From positions 3,844,001 to 3,908,000 of the forward strand of contig NZ_CP075896.1 in assembly GCF_018604545.1 (NCBI RefSeq): a DNA stretch of 64,000 nucleotides, given 5' to 3'. This stretch comes from Streptomyces koelreuteriae. GTDB taxonomy: Bacteria; Actinomycetota; Actinomycetes; Streptomycetales; Streptomycetaceae. Made by a program: the position numbers and the translations under genes. Below are positions 40,449-47,997 of the stretch, in pieces. Below the pieces are notes generated by a model, which worked only from the letters and a program-made list of their open reading frames with translations, was not told the origin of the DNA and made no database searches. Within the stretch, counting starts at the first letter, position 1; each line of letters starts with the position of its first letter.

Positions 40449-40493
40449 ACTTAGCAAGTTTGAAGCTACGGATGCCAGGTTGACTTGTCAAGT
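40449..40493. promoter_or_regulatory. Two operator-like repeats upstream of the transfer operon
   Basis: GTTGACTTAGCAAGTT (40445-40460) and GTTGACTTGTCAAGTG (40479-40494) share a 16-bp layout with palindromic cores ACTTAGCAAGT and ACTTGTCAAGT. The centres are 34 bp apart, on one face of the helix. They lie in the divergent gap between the transfer operon and a membrane protein gene, where a KorSA-type GntR repressor would act. Confidence 0.65.
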
Positions 40494-40568
40494 GTCTTCA
40501 TTGCGGTCGCCGAGCAGCCCTACTACCCCGAGCGCACTATGGAGTTAGCAGCACAGGGAGGGCGCGAC

Positions 40569-40991
40569 ATGAGCAAGCAAGACCGCGCTCCGGACCCACA
40601 GTCTTGGGGCCCGCGCAACCCCCAAGGAGCAGCACCACCGCCGGCCTCCTGGCCAGGACCACCGCAGCAGGGGTCACCCCCAATGCAACCGCCGTATCAG
40701 GGCAGTACGGCACCCCCGCCGAGGAAGCGGCGCCGTGTCTTCCTGTGGGTCTTTCTCGCCGTACAGATCTTGTTCCTGGCCTGGGTCATAGCGGGAGCCG
40801 CGAGCGGCAGCGGAACCCCCGACGAGTGCAGGGGCCTGACAGGAAACGATCTGGAGGTGTGCGAGGACGCCGGCGATGTTGGAACCACGATCGGCGTGGG
40901 CCTGATAATCGGGCTCTGGGTAGCCGTCGACTTCATCCTGGCCCTCACATATCTGATCTACAGGCTTGCCAGCCGACGACCCCGGGACTGA
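40569..40991 (+). CDS. Pro-rich N-terminus, two-segment membrane protein (140 aa)
   Basis: 140-aa protein. ATG at 40569 with GGGAGGG upstream. Residues 1-55 are Pro/Gln/Gly-rich and polar; a basic KRRR precedes the first membrane segment (VFLWVFLAVQILFLAWVIAG), a loop with Cys pairs (DECRGLTGNDLEVCEDAG) and a second segment (TIGVGLIIGLWVAVDFILAL) follow. It is the only plus-strand gene in this part of the element and is divergent from the transfer operon, under the same operator region. Function unknown. Confidence 0.75.
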   Translation: MSKQDRAPDPQSWGPRNPQGAAPPPASWPGPPQQGSPPMQPPYQGSTAPPPRKRRRVFLWVFLAVQILFLAWVIAGAASGSGTPDECRGLTGNDLEVCEDAGDVGTTIGVGLIIGLWVAVDFILALTYLIYRLASRRPRD

Positions 40992-41013
40992 GGCACATTC
41001 ACCGGTTCACTCA

Positions 41014-41742
41014 TCAGCCCAGCCGGTAGGTGTCCTCAAGTTCCTGCCGGTCAGCCGGAAGTAGCACGTCAGAGACTTGCAGCGCCTGCCCGGATGCGTC
41101 GCATGCGATGACGAGGACGCTCAGCACTGGCACGCCGTCCGGCAGGCCCAAGAGTCCCGCTTCATCCGCCTCAGGAAGTCGAGCGGAGACCCGTTCCGTG
41201 ACATGGTCGAAACGGATCTTCTTCCTGGCTTCCAGGTGTGCGCGCACACCTCCGGCCAAGGTCTCAGCACTCGCCAGCTCGGTGTCCTCGGCCAGGCCCG
41301 CGGGGAAGTACGACGAGACCAGCTCGACGGCTTCGCCATCCTCCTCAACCAGGAAGCGGCGCATGAGCACCTTGGCTCGCTTCGGCAGCCCGAGCGCAGA
41401 TGCGACCCGCACCGGAACGGGGACTTCAGCAACTTCGACGAGACGTCCTGCGATCTGCGACTCGTCGCGCTCCAGAGCCTCTCGCCCCCGCCGCCCCCTC
41501 TGCTCGACAACCTCCGGCCGACCCCGAACGATCGTGCCGTACCCCTGCCGGGACTCAAGCCAACCGTCACGCTTCAGCAGCTCCAGCGCCCGAACAACGG
41601 TCGGGCGGGACATCCCGAAGGCTTGCACCAACTGGTTCTCGCTGGGCACCCGCGTGCCGGGCGGGTACGTGCCGTCCTCGATGCGGCTCTGGATCGTCTG
41701 AGCTAGGCGCACGTACTTCGGTGCCGCCACTTCATACGCCAT
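41014..41742 (-). CDS. GntR-family repressor with UTRA domain (KorSA-like)
   Basis: 242-aa regulator. The winged HTH (residues 8-75; YVRLAQTIQSRIEDGTYPPG, SENQLVQAFGMSRPTVVRAL, GWLESRQGYGTIVRG) is followed by a UTRA ligand domain (KVLMRRFLVEEDGEAVELVS through VPVLSVLVIACDASGQALQV). In pSAM2-type elements a GntR protein of this kind represses the activator/transfer genes. Sites resembling its likely operator occur upstream of the transfer operon and just upstream of its own start. Ligand unknown. Confidence 0.93.
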   Translation of the reverse strand: MAYEVAAPKYVRLAQTIQSRIEDGTYPPGTRVPSENQLVQAFGMSRPTVVRALELLKRDGWLESRQGYGTIVRGRPEVVEQRGRRGREALERDESQIAGRLVEVAEVPVPVRVASALGLPKRAKVLMRRFLVEEDGEAVELVSSYFPAGLAEDTELASAETLAGGVRAHLEARKKIRFDHVTERVSARLPEADEAGLLGLPDGVPVLSVLVIACDASGQALQVSDVLLPADRQELEDTYRLG

Positions 41743-41765
41743 GAATGCCGCCTGTCGGGATTAGC

Positions 41766-41783
41766 CAAGTCAACTGGTCAACC
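41766..41783. promoter_or_regulatory. Candidate autoregulatory site of the first GntR repressor
   Basis: CAAGTCAACTGGTCAACC, 24 bp upstream of the repressor start, contains GTCAAC twice (8-bp period) and shares CAAGTCAAC with the reverse complement of the transfer-operon operator. This fits binding by the same protein. Confidence 0.45.
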
Positions 41784-41804
41784 AGACTAGCGACAACTGG
41801 AGCG

Positions 41805-42269
41805 TCAGAACAGGAGCGGAGTGAAGCCCTCGCTGGACGGCCAGGCGCCGGCCACGTCGCAGGAGACCATCGTCCCCCCGAAGCGGCTGGGCCCGGAGTG
41901 CCACGACTCGGCAATGGAGTCGACCAACAGCAGGCCGCGACCGTGGGCGTCGTCGGCCTCTGGTCGCCGCATCTGGACATTCGCAGGGAAGCCCGGGTTG
42001 TGCACCTCGATCCGAAGCGACGTCGCCACCCGAAACCACTCGACGCGCACCACCCAGGACTCATCCGCCCGCCCATAGAGAATCGCGTTGGTCACGAGCT
42101 CCGAGATCATCAGCGCGCAGTCGTCGATCGAGCAGGCCGGGTTGTACGGGGCGAGGAACTTCCGGAACCAGTGCCGGGCCCGAGGCACGGACTCCGCGAC
42201 GGGGTGCAAAGTCATGGCACCGAGTCGCGGCCATTCCTCAGAAGGAAAGCGGTCGATCGTGTAGGCCAT
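41805..42269 (-). CDS. RsbW-like ATP-binding protein (anti-sigma type)
   Basis: 154-aa GHKL ATPase-fold protein. The N box is CALMISELVTNAILYGRA, the G1 box VHNPGFPANVQMRRP in place of the usual DxG, and the G2 region HGRGLLLVDSIAESW. Such single-domain proteins usually bind sigma factors or anti-sigma antagonists. On an AICE it may link element control to host stress signalling, but no sigma factor gene is in the element. The weak G1 box may mean low ATPase activity. Confidence 0.85.
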   Translation of the reverse strand: MAYTIDRFPSEEWPRLGAMTLHPVAESVPRARHWFRKFLAPYNPACSIDDCALMISELVTNAILYGRADESWVVRVEWFRVATSLRIEVHNPGFPANVQMRRPEADDAHGRGLLLVDSIAESWHSGPSRFGGTMVSCDVAGAWPSSEGFTPLLF

Positions 42270-42275
42270 CCGCGC

Positions 42276-42449
42276 TCACTCCTTGCCGCTGCCGTCACAG
42301 TCGAGGCAGCGCCGTTTCGATGTGGCACGGTGGCGGTCGTTGGCCGTGGAGAGCGCCACAGCCGTACGGGAGCCAACGCGCTTCCAGCCGCGCCCGCGAC
42401 AACCCCGGCAAGTTAAGTGCGCGTCCTCGTCCGGCCGCCGACTCGTCAC
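42276..42449 (-). CDS. Small zinc-finger-like protein (57 aa)
   Basis: 57-aa basic protein with two CxxCxGxG-type motifs, LTCRGCRGRGWKR and CLDCDGSGKE, like a DnaJ-type zinc module shortened to one metal site. GTG at 42449 with a G-rich ribosome site 6 nt upstream. It precedes the RsbW-like gene by 6 bp on the same strand and is probably co-transcribed. Such small genes recur in AICEs. Function unknown; zinc binding inferred. Confidence 0.75.
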   Translation of the reverse strand: MTSRRPDEDAHLTCRGCRGRGWKRVGSRTAVALSTANDRHRATSKRRCLDCDGSGKE

Positions 42450-42468
42450 CCGTGCCCCCTTCCGAATC

Positions 42469-42510
42469 AAGTGGCCTTAGCCACTTCCTGGATAGTGGCG
42501 TTAGCCACTT
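42469..42510. promoter_or_regulatory. Two GntR-type operators AAGTGGC-N4-GCCACTT
   Basis: 42469-42486 is a perfect 7-bp palindrome around CTTA; 42493-42510 repeats it (AGTGGC-GTTA-GCCACT), centres 24 bp apart. They precede the zinc-finger/RsbW genes. A third related palindrome at 43377 lies on the other side of the second GntR gene, so one regulator probably binds all three. Confidence 0.75.
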
Positions 42511-42557
42511 CGGCTCCGCAACCCGTTCGCCGCAACTCGCGGGACCTCAACGCCCCA

Positions 42558-43298
42558 TCAGGTGAGCGGGTAGCCCTGCTCGAAGGCCCAGCGATGCGGC
42601 GGGTACGTGGCTTCGGCGAACTCCAACGGCCGGTCCTGGAGGTCGAAGACGACGTGGTGGACGATCAGGACGGCCGAGCCGGGATCCAGTTGAAGGTCAA
42701 CGGCCTCCTCCTCCGTGGCACCCCGGGCACACATGCGATCTTCCGCGTAACTGCCCTGCCGCCCGGTCATGTTCTCGACGTACATGAGCGTTCCCTCTTG
42801 GATGCGCTCCGGCTCAAGCAGCCTCGGCGCCCGGTGGCCGACATCCGGAGCGAACCACGAAGTGGACAGCGTGATCGGCCCGTCCTGGTTGTTCGTCACG
42901 CGCCGCCGATGCACAGCCCGACGGTCCTTGACCAGGCCCAAACCCTCAGCGACGTGAGCCGGCGCCTCCATCCAACCGGTCGAGGTAATCACCGCGTACT
43001 CACCGGGCGTGTAGATCTTCCCCGTCTGCCGGGCCCGCCCGTACAACTCCCGCGCCCGCCGGTTGACTTCCAGGCTCCGCACGTACGTGCCCGATCCCTG
43101 GCGCTTCTCAACGAGCCCTTGATGGCTCAGCGCCTCCAACGACCGCGCGGCCGTGGGACGGGACACCTTCCAGTCCGCCGCCAACTGCCGCTCGGACGGG
43201 ACCTCGTCGCCCGGTCGCAGGTCGCCCCGAAGAATCTGATCACGGATGTAGTGCGCGATCTGGAGATACTTCGGCTGAGCCTCCTCGATCTGCGGCAT
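42558..43298 (-). CDS. Second GntR-family regulator with UTRA domain
   Basis: 246-aa regulator. HTH at residues 8-75 (YLQIAHYIRDQILRGDLRPG, SERQLAADWKVSRPTAARSL, GLVEKRQGSGTYVRS); UTRA from about 95 (AVHRRRVTNNQDGPITLSTS, FEQGYPLT end). It lies between matching palindromes on both sides, the mark of an autoregulated repressor that also controls the divergent DUF1152 gene and the downstream RsbW/zinc-finger pair. The inducer is unknown. Confidence 0.93.
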   Translation of the reverse strand: MPQIEEAQPKYLQIAHYIRDQILRGDLRPGDEVPSERQLAADWKVSRPTAARSLEALSHQGLVEKRQGSGTYVRSLEVNRRARELYGRARQTGKIYTPGEYAVITSTGWMEAPAHVAEGLGLVKDRRAVHRRRVTNNQDGPITLSTSWFAPDVGHRAPRLLEPERIQEGTLMYVENMTGRQGSYAEDRMCARGATEEEAVDLQLDPGSAVLIVHHVVFDLQDRPLEFAEATYPPHRWAFEQGYPLT

Positions 43299-43376
43299 CA
43301 GTCCTCCTCACCCAACGTGGGCTCCAGGTGAGTAGTGGGGAACCCCGCTACCGGCCTGAGGCCGATTCTCGATACA

Positions 43377-43399
43377 AGTGGCTATGGCCTCTAGCCACT
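43377..43399. promoter_or_regulatory. Operator AGTGGCTA-N7-TAGCCACT between GntR and DUF1152 genes
   Basis: Perfect 8-bp arms with a 7-bp spacer in the divergent gap; the half-site AGTGGC equals that of the two sites at 42469-42510 but the spacing differs. It lies 43 bp upstream of the DUF1152 start and 79 bp from the GntR start. Confidence 0.7.
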
Positions 43400-43441
43400 A
43401 TAGGGTGAGTGGTCAACCCCGTACCCCGTAGGCTGAACCGC

Positions 43442-44539
43442 ATGACGCGGTTGATCGTCGCAGCAGGAGGAGGGGGCGACGCCGTCGCCGCCGCAATGCT
43501 TCACGCCGCCCTTTACGGCGCCGAGGACCAGGCGGTGATCCTCACGTACGCGTGGGACCGCCTGTTGGTCGATCCAGTGCCGGGCCCCCGGGGCACGGAC
43601 AACTTCACTGGCCTCAAGCCGCTCACCTCAACTGTCCGGGCAGTGCCGGCCGAGGCTCGCCCGATAGCTCCGGCAGGCTCCACCCTCCCCCGGCTCGCGG
43701 CGGAGCTCCCGCACACCATCGCGCTGATCGACCCGCACCACGGGGTCGAGGGCATCACACACCAACTCGAAGAGTTGGTAGAACACTTGGCTCCCGAGTC
43801 GATCGACCTCCTGGACGTGGGCGGCGACATCCTCGCCCGAGGCGACGAGCCGACGCTGAAGAGCCCCCTTGCCGACGCCGTCACGCTCGCTGCGTGCTGC
43901 CAGGTGAACGCAACTATCCGCCTCCTGGTGGCAGGCCCAGGTCTGGACGGTGAACTGCCCCTCGATGACCTACGCAGCGTGCTCGGCCCGCTCGTCCACA
44001 CCTTCACCACGAAGGAAGTCGAGCCGATCGGCTCAGTCCTGGAGTGGCACCCGTCCGAGGCAACCGGAATGCTGGCAGCGACAGCCCGGGGCATACGCGG
44101 CACATGCGAGATGCGAGACGCCGGACTCCCAGTTCCCCTCACCGACGAAGGCCCAACTGTCCACGAGGTCGACCTGGACGAGGCGCTGAACCGCAACCAG
44201 CTGGCCCGCGCCATCCTGACCACCGCCACCCTGGACGAGGCAGAGGCACACAGCCGTGAGATCTGCGGCTACTCGGAAATCGACTACGAGCGCAACAAGG
44301 CCGCATGGCTCAAGGACCAGCCACCGGCGCAGCTCGTGCCGGAGACCGTACTGTCCGAGCTCGACCAGTTCGAAGCCGAGGCCCAGCTCCGCGGAGTCAC
44401 TCACACGACGTTCCGCCGCATCACCGAGGCCCTGAACCTCAACGGCTCCCTCCGCGAAGACCTGCGCCAGTTGCTCATCAACAGCCGTCCGGAGCAGTAC
44501 GACGCACCCTTGTGGCGCATCACAACCACTCCTGAGTAA
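43442..44539 (+). CDS. DUF1152-domain protein
   Basis: 365-aa protein. ATG at 43442 starts TRLIVAAGGGGDAVAAAMLH, a Gly-rich nucleotide-binding-like loop typical of DUF1152, followed by LPHTIALIDPHHGVEGI, SIDLLDVGGDILARGDEPTL and a helical C-terminus (REICGYSEIDYERNKAAWLK). The family has no established activity; the GGGGD and DxGGD motifs resemble metabolic enzymes that bind phosphate or nucleotide. It is the last gene before the inverted repeat and the cargo operon and appears repressed by the second GntR protein. Whether it is core or cargo is open. Confidence 0.8.
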   Translation: MTRLIVAAGGGGDAVAAAMLHAALYGAEDQAVILTYAWDRLLVDPVPGPRGTDNFTGLKPLTSTVRAVPAEARPIAPAGSTLPRLAAELPHTIALIDPHHGVEGITHQLEELVEHLAPESIDLLDVGGDILARGDEPTLKSPLADAVTLAACCQVNATIRLLVAGPGLDGELPLDDLRSVLGPLVHTFTTKEVEPIGSVLEWHPSEATGMLAATARGIRGTCEMRDAGLPVPLTDEGPTVHEVDLDEALNRNQLARAILTTATLDEAEAHSREICGYSEIDYERNKAAWLKDQPPAQLVPETVLSELDQFEAEAQLRGVTHTTFRRITEALNLNGSLREDLRQLLINSRPEQYDAPLWRITTTPE

Positions 44540-44737
44540 CAACCTTCTTCACGGGTTCAAGGCGGCTCGCTCCGCTCACCGCGCGCGGCCCGGCCCCCGG
44601 CCGGGCCTGCGCTCCTGTCTCCGCCCCGCTCCAGCCCGGCCGGCGCCCGGGCCGCGCACAGAGCAATCAGCCACCTGATGCCAGAGAGGGGGTACGTCGT
44701 GGCTGGGGCGGTCGGCTCCACGGCTTTAGGCAGCCAC

Positions 44738-44846
44738 TTTGGCGCGAGCCTCGAAGATCATGGCCCCAACGTCGTGCTTTAGCGGGCAGGTCCACAGACT
44801 GCCCGACGCGCCGGAAGCTTACGGGGCCATGATCACTCGCGCCAAA
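44738..44846. repeat. Long imperfect inverted repeat in the 349-bp gap before the cargo operon
   Basis: Arms 44738-44767 and 44823-44846 share TTTGGCGCGAG and GATCATGGCCCC (23 paired positions, interrupted by a 7-nt insertion in the left arm). The 55-nt centre holds a smaller hairpin GGGCAG-N9-CTGCCC. The rest of the gap (44540-44737) is GC-rich with no gene. Possible roles: single-strand replication origin, transfer site, or terminator between core and cargo. It could fold as a cruciform. It lies exactly where base composition falls. Confidence 0.75.
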
Positions 44847-44888
44847 GCAGCTCCAGCCCAAAGCCGCTCCACCGCCCGCGCGATTTGG

Positions 44889-45587
44889 TTACTCGCCAGC
44901 GCTCACTTGTCGTTTGTACCACTGCTCAGTTGCCGCAAGCGTAATAACGCGCATCAGGTCACGCATGAATTGCTCACACTTCTCCCGATGGGCTTCAAAG
45001 AGCGCAGGGGAAAAACGCTCTTTTCGGCTCCCATGGGCAATATCATTGCGGGCATTCTTAACGAACTCGATGGCATTGTATTGATGCTTGTTTACTTTAT
45101 CGCCAGGTATAGCAAGCAAGTAAAGGCAGCGCCGAAGAACATCACGACCCATATTCATCTCCATGGAGACCGCCTCTTCGGCAGTAAGGGTCAACGGTAC
45201 GGCCATTACGTCAAGTAGCTTTGAAGTGAAAGCAACCTCATTCTGAGCACGTCGCGTTAGTCGACCCTCATCGTCTTTATCGTCATCAGCTCCGACATTG
45301 CGGCGGAGGGCTGTGAACTCCGACGCCAAAGCGGAAGCAAGCAACTGAGGCTGCAATTCTGATGCATTGAGACTAGCTTCATTGATTGCCGTCACATAGA
45401 CGTGAAATGAGTTACGAGTGAAGCCCTCTAAGTGTGCGTACTGCATGACCAGAATTGTCCGCATCGCAGCAGCAGTCCACGACTCCCGCTTGCTGTCACC
45501 TAGAAGCTGATTCCTAAGATGCCTCAGCTCATCAAGACGCCAAGCTAGATCCTCTTCAAGCTGCGCCCGCATCTCCGCAAGGTTCAA
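44889..45587 (-). CDS. HEPN-type RNase (MAE_28990/MAE_18760-like)
   Basis: 232-aa all-helical protein with the HEPN RX4H motif RNDIAH at residues 180-185, preceded by the helix YNAIEFVKNA. An early helix pair (WTAAAMRTILVMQYAHLEGF) fits the MAE_28990/MAE_18760 HEPN families. HEPN proteins with this motif are metal-independent RNases used in toxin-antitoxin and abortive phage defence. The TTG start overlaps the DUF262 stop (TTGA); an ATG 15 nt further in is the alternative. Third and last gene of the cargo operon. Base composition clearly AT-richer than its surroundings, indicating foreign origin. Confidence 0.88.
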   Translation of the reverse strand: MNLAEMRAQLEEDLAWRLDELRHLRNQLLGDSKRESWTAAAMRTILVMQYAHLEGFTRNSFHVYVTAINEASLNASELQPQLLASALASEFTALRRNVGADDDKDDEGRLTRRAQNEVAFTSKLLDVMAVPLTLTAEEAVSMEMNMGRDVLRRCLYLLAIPGDKVNKHQYNAIEFVKNARNDIAHGSRKERFSPALFEAHREKCEQFMRDLMRVITLAATEQWYKRQVSAGE

Positions 45588-46729
45588 TCCAGCACTCCCG
45601 CAAACCTCTCAGCGAAATAGCCGATCCGATCGCGCAGTTGAATCCTGTCGTTCTTTCCTCCGCCAGTCGCCTTGAGGAACATCTGATCTGACTTTCCGGC
45701 ACGCACGACTTCGGCGAGCCGCCCCATCTGTCCAGGGTTGTCGAAATCGACACGATCAAGGACTTCCTGAAGGCCTAGAACAATGCCTTCGTAGTGGTAG
45801 ACGGAAAATTGATTGCGAGGTTCTCCATTCGGGCCGATTGTGCCGAAAATCCTTGCGCCGTAATCAAGAATTTCAGCGATACGGCGAATCGCCTCGAAGG
45901 TCTTGCGGAATATCGCAGACTCGGATTCATAGTCAAATGACTCAGAATTCGACGGATCCGACACAGCTTCCAGATAGTCCGTCAGGAAGTCGGCAATGTC
46001 GTGCCTATAAATGTGACGGACGTTCTTGAAGGCGAAGAACCGAAGGACGAGCTCTTGGTCGAACTTCCTCTTGCCGGCATTCTCTGTAATGGCATCAATG
46101 CAGAACTTGAAGTCCTCATTTCGACTGAGGTTAATCAAGTACTGATTGAAATCATTCGACAGGAGCCGAATAGTCGCGTTGCGGACTTCCTGTTCCGCTA
46201 GCCGCTCACCACCTGTGTTAAGGCGTTTGAACATGTAGTAGCGGAGGCGCGGATCGCTCTCCTTGCGAAGAATCTCGGCCCTGACAAAGCTCCTCTTAAG
46301 CTTGATTCCGAGCGCACGGGGGAGCGTGTCATACGTCATGCCATTGAGCTGCGGGACGATGTCACAGTCGTCCAGAACCAAGGGCTCAAGCTTCTTGTCT
46401 TCTACTACCAACTGCCCGCGGAAGTGCAGGTAGGAAGAGATTCGTTGCAATCCATCGATGAGTTCGTAGACCCGGTCATCACGTTCAATGAGGAAGATCG
46501 GCGGGATAGGGAGTTCAAGAAGCAGCGACTCGATGAAGCGGGCTTGCGCTCCATCCGTCCACCGGAACATCCGCTGAAATTCAGGGTCAATAACAAGCTC
46601 GCCATCTGCATGCATGCTGGCAAGCTCATTGAAAGAGAAGTCGATACTCTGGGTGCGAACGGAGGTGATTTTGTAATCTACCGACTGGATGAGCTCATCG
46701 GGAGATGCTAGTGGAGCTTCATCGGTCAC
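45584..46729 (-). CDS. DUF262-domain protein (ParB-like nuclease/NTPase fold)
   Basis: 381-aa protein. The DUF262 core is visible: VIDPEFQRMFRWTDGAQARF, LLLELPIPPIFLIERDD, YELIDGLQRISSYLHF (the D-G-x-Q-R motif) and FKRLNTGGERLAEQEVRNAT. DUF262 occurs in GmrSD and related modification-dependent restriction proteins, but here the C-terminal DUF1524/HNH nuclease part is missing; residues 200-381 are helical with no known domain. GTG start with AGGAGGA 4 nt upstream, overlapping the methyltransferase stop (GTGA). Middle gene of the cargo operon; probably the sensor or NTP-driven component. Confidence 0.92.
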   Translation of the reverse strand: MTDEAPLASPDELIQSVDYKITSVRTQSIDFSFNELASMHADGELVIDPEFQRMFRWTDGAQARFIESLLLELPIPPIFLIERDDRVYELIDGLQRISSYLHFRGQLVVEDKKLEPLVLDDCDIVPQLNGMTYDTLPRALGIKLKRSFVRAEILRKESDPRLRYYMFKRLNTGGERLAEQEVRNATIRLLSNDFNQYLINLSRNEDFKFCIDAITENAGKRKFDQELVLRFFAFKNVRHIYRHDIADFLTDYLEAVSDPSNSESFDYESESAIFRKTFEAIRRIAEILDYGARIFGTIGPNGEPRNQFSVYHYEGIVLGLQEVLDRVDFDNPGQMGRLAEVVRAGKSDQMFLKATGGGKNDRIQLRDRIGYFAERFAGVLD

Positions 46730-47997
46730 TGAGTCCTCCTGAAAGTGATGACCGTCTCCGATACCTCACCTTTTTTGTAGGCCTGGGCGGACCTATTTAG
46801 CGAGGTGAGCAGCCTGCGCACCGCATACGGTTTGCTCTTAACGAAGCGCCATGATCGCCTCTCAGCTTCTTCAATGCACATCTGAGCCAACGGAACAGGG
46901 ATGTCTTTGTAATACGAATCTTGTACTACGAGGTGCATCTCTGCAGTCGATTTGGCCACCCGTGAGACCTCATCCATGCCCGACGACAAGTCGCGCATGT
47001 ATTGTTGAACCTGCTTCAGGTAATATCCCGAGGAAGCCTTACTATCGTGGCGCGCTACCTTTGCGAGAAGTTCTGTAGCGGCAGAACCCAGGCTGAGAGC
47101 AGGCTGTTGCGTACGAGTCAATGTGGTGCCCATAAGGGCATACCGGAGGTCCTTCTCCGCGAAGATATCGATCCCGAGAACTGCAAGTTCGCGCGCATAA
47201 GCAATGGCATAGTCAATGCGCGTCAGGTAGGGCGGCGATGTAAGTACTAGATCGACTGATTGGTCTGCCAGTGGCAGATACGCGGAATCCGCCGTTAGGA
47301 TCCCGCTGGGCGCGGTCGTTCGGGAGACTGAGCCAAGGCGCTCAGCCAAGAACCGCTGTTCTCTCACGATTAGTTCGTCAATTTCAGAGCGCCCAATATC
47401 GATCCGTTCCGCGTCTGACTTGGCTCGCTTAACCCAAGTAGGGTTACTTCCCTCGAAAGACTTGGTGGTTGCGCGGACAACTCGGAACAGTGCGACTGTG
47501 CCAGCGCTCGAAGCCGACGCGGCGGAAAATGTCTGCGCCCACTCTCGAAACCTTTTCGCGGTCCGCGGATTGAACCAAGATTCCAGTGGTTCGCTGCCCT
47601 CATACGCTCCGGAGGAATTGGGAGTTAGGATCGGAGGAGTATCCGGATTTCCACTACACCGCAGACGGGCTACGGTATTAGCTACGGGATTCCGATCGAT
47701 TCCAATGGAGCGGAGTCCGAGACTGTTCGCGGCCAGCGTCGTTGTTCCACTGCCGTTCCATGGATCCAAGACGACAGCGTCACTCGATAGATGGTGTTCA
47801 GAGATCTTTCCGCGTGCCCACTCAAAAGAGAAACCTGCATAGTAAGGAAACGCATCGGCCATGCCAGCGGTTTCCGTTGCAGGCCGCTTGGGCGTGAGAG
47901 CGCCGCGGACCAGACGACCAGGTACATCCAGATCCGCCTCGCCAGGAATCGGCTCCTGAACGTAGTGTGCTTCCTGGCCTTCGGCTCGGACGTCCAC
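46726..47997 (-). CDS. Site-specific DNA methyltransferase (SPPY type)
   Basis: 423-aa SAM-dependent enzyme. Motif I, VVLDPWNGSGTTTLAA, is at residues 76-90 with the acidic IGIDRNP after it; the catalytic SPPY of amino-methyltransferases (N4-cytosine or N6-adenine) is in VLTSPPYLTRIDYAIAY at 254-257. Motif I lies before SPPY, the reverse of the common beta-class order. The region between (about 120-235) may recognise the target. GTG start with AAGGA 3 nt upstream. First gene of the AT-richer cargo operon; it overlaps DUF262 by 4 nt. Likely marks self DNA. Confidence 0.9.
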   Translation of the reverse strand: MDVRAEGQEAHYVQEPIPGEADLDVPGRLVRGALTPKRPATETAGMADAFPYYAGFSFEWARGKISEHHLSSDAVVLDPWNGSGTTTLAANSLGLRSIGIDRNPVANTVARLRCSGNPDTPPILTPNSSGAYEGSEPLESWFNPRTAKRFREWAQTFSAASASSAGTVALFRVVRATTKSFEGSNPTWVKRAKSDAERIDIGRSEIDELIVREQRFLAERLGSVSRTTAPSGILTADSAYLPLADQSVDLVLTSPPYLTRIDYAIAYARELAVLGIDIFAEKDLRYALMGTTLTRTQQPALSLGSAATELLAKVARHDSKASSGYYLKQVQQYMRDLSSGMDEVSRVAKSTAEMHLVVQDSYYKDIPVPLAQMCIEEAERRSWRFVKSKPYAVRRLLTSLNRSAQAYKKGEVSETVITFRRTQ

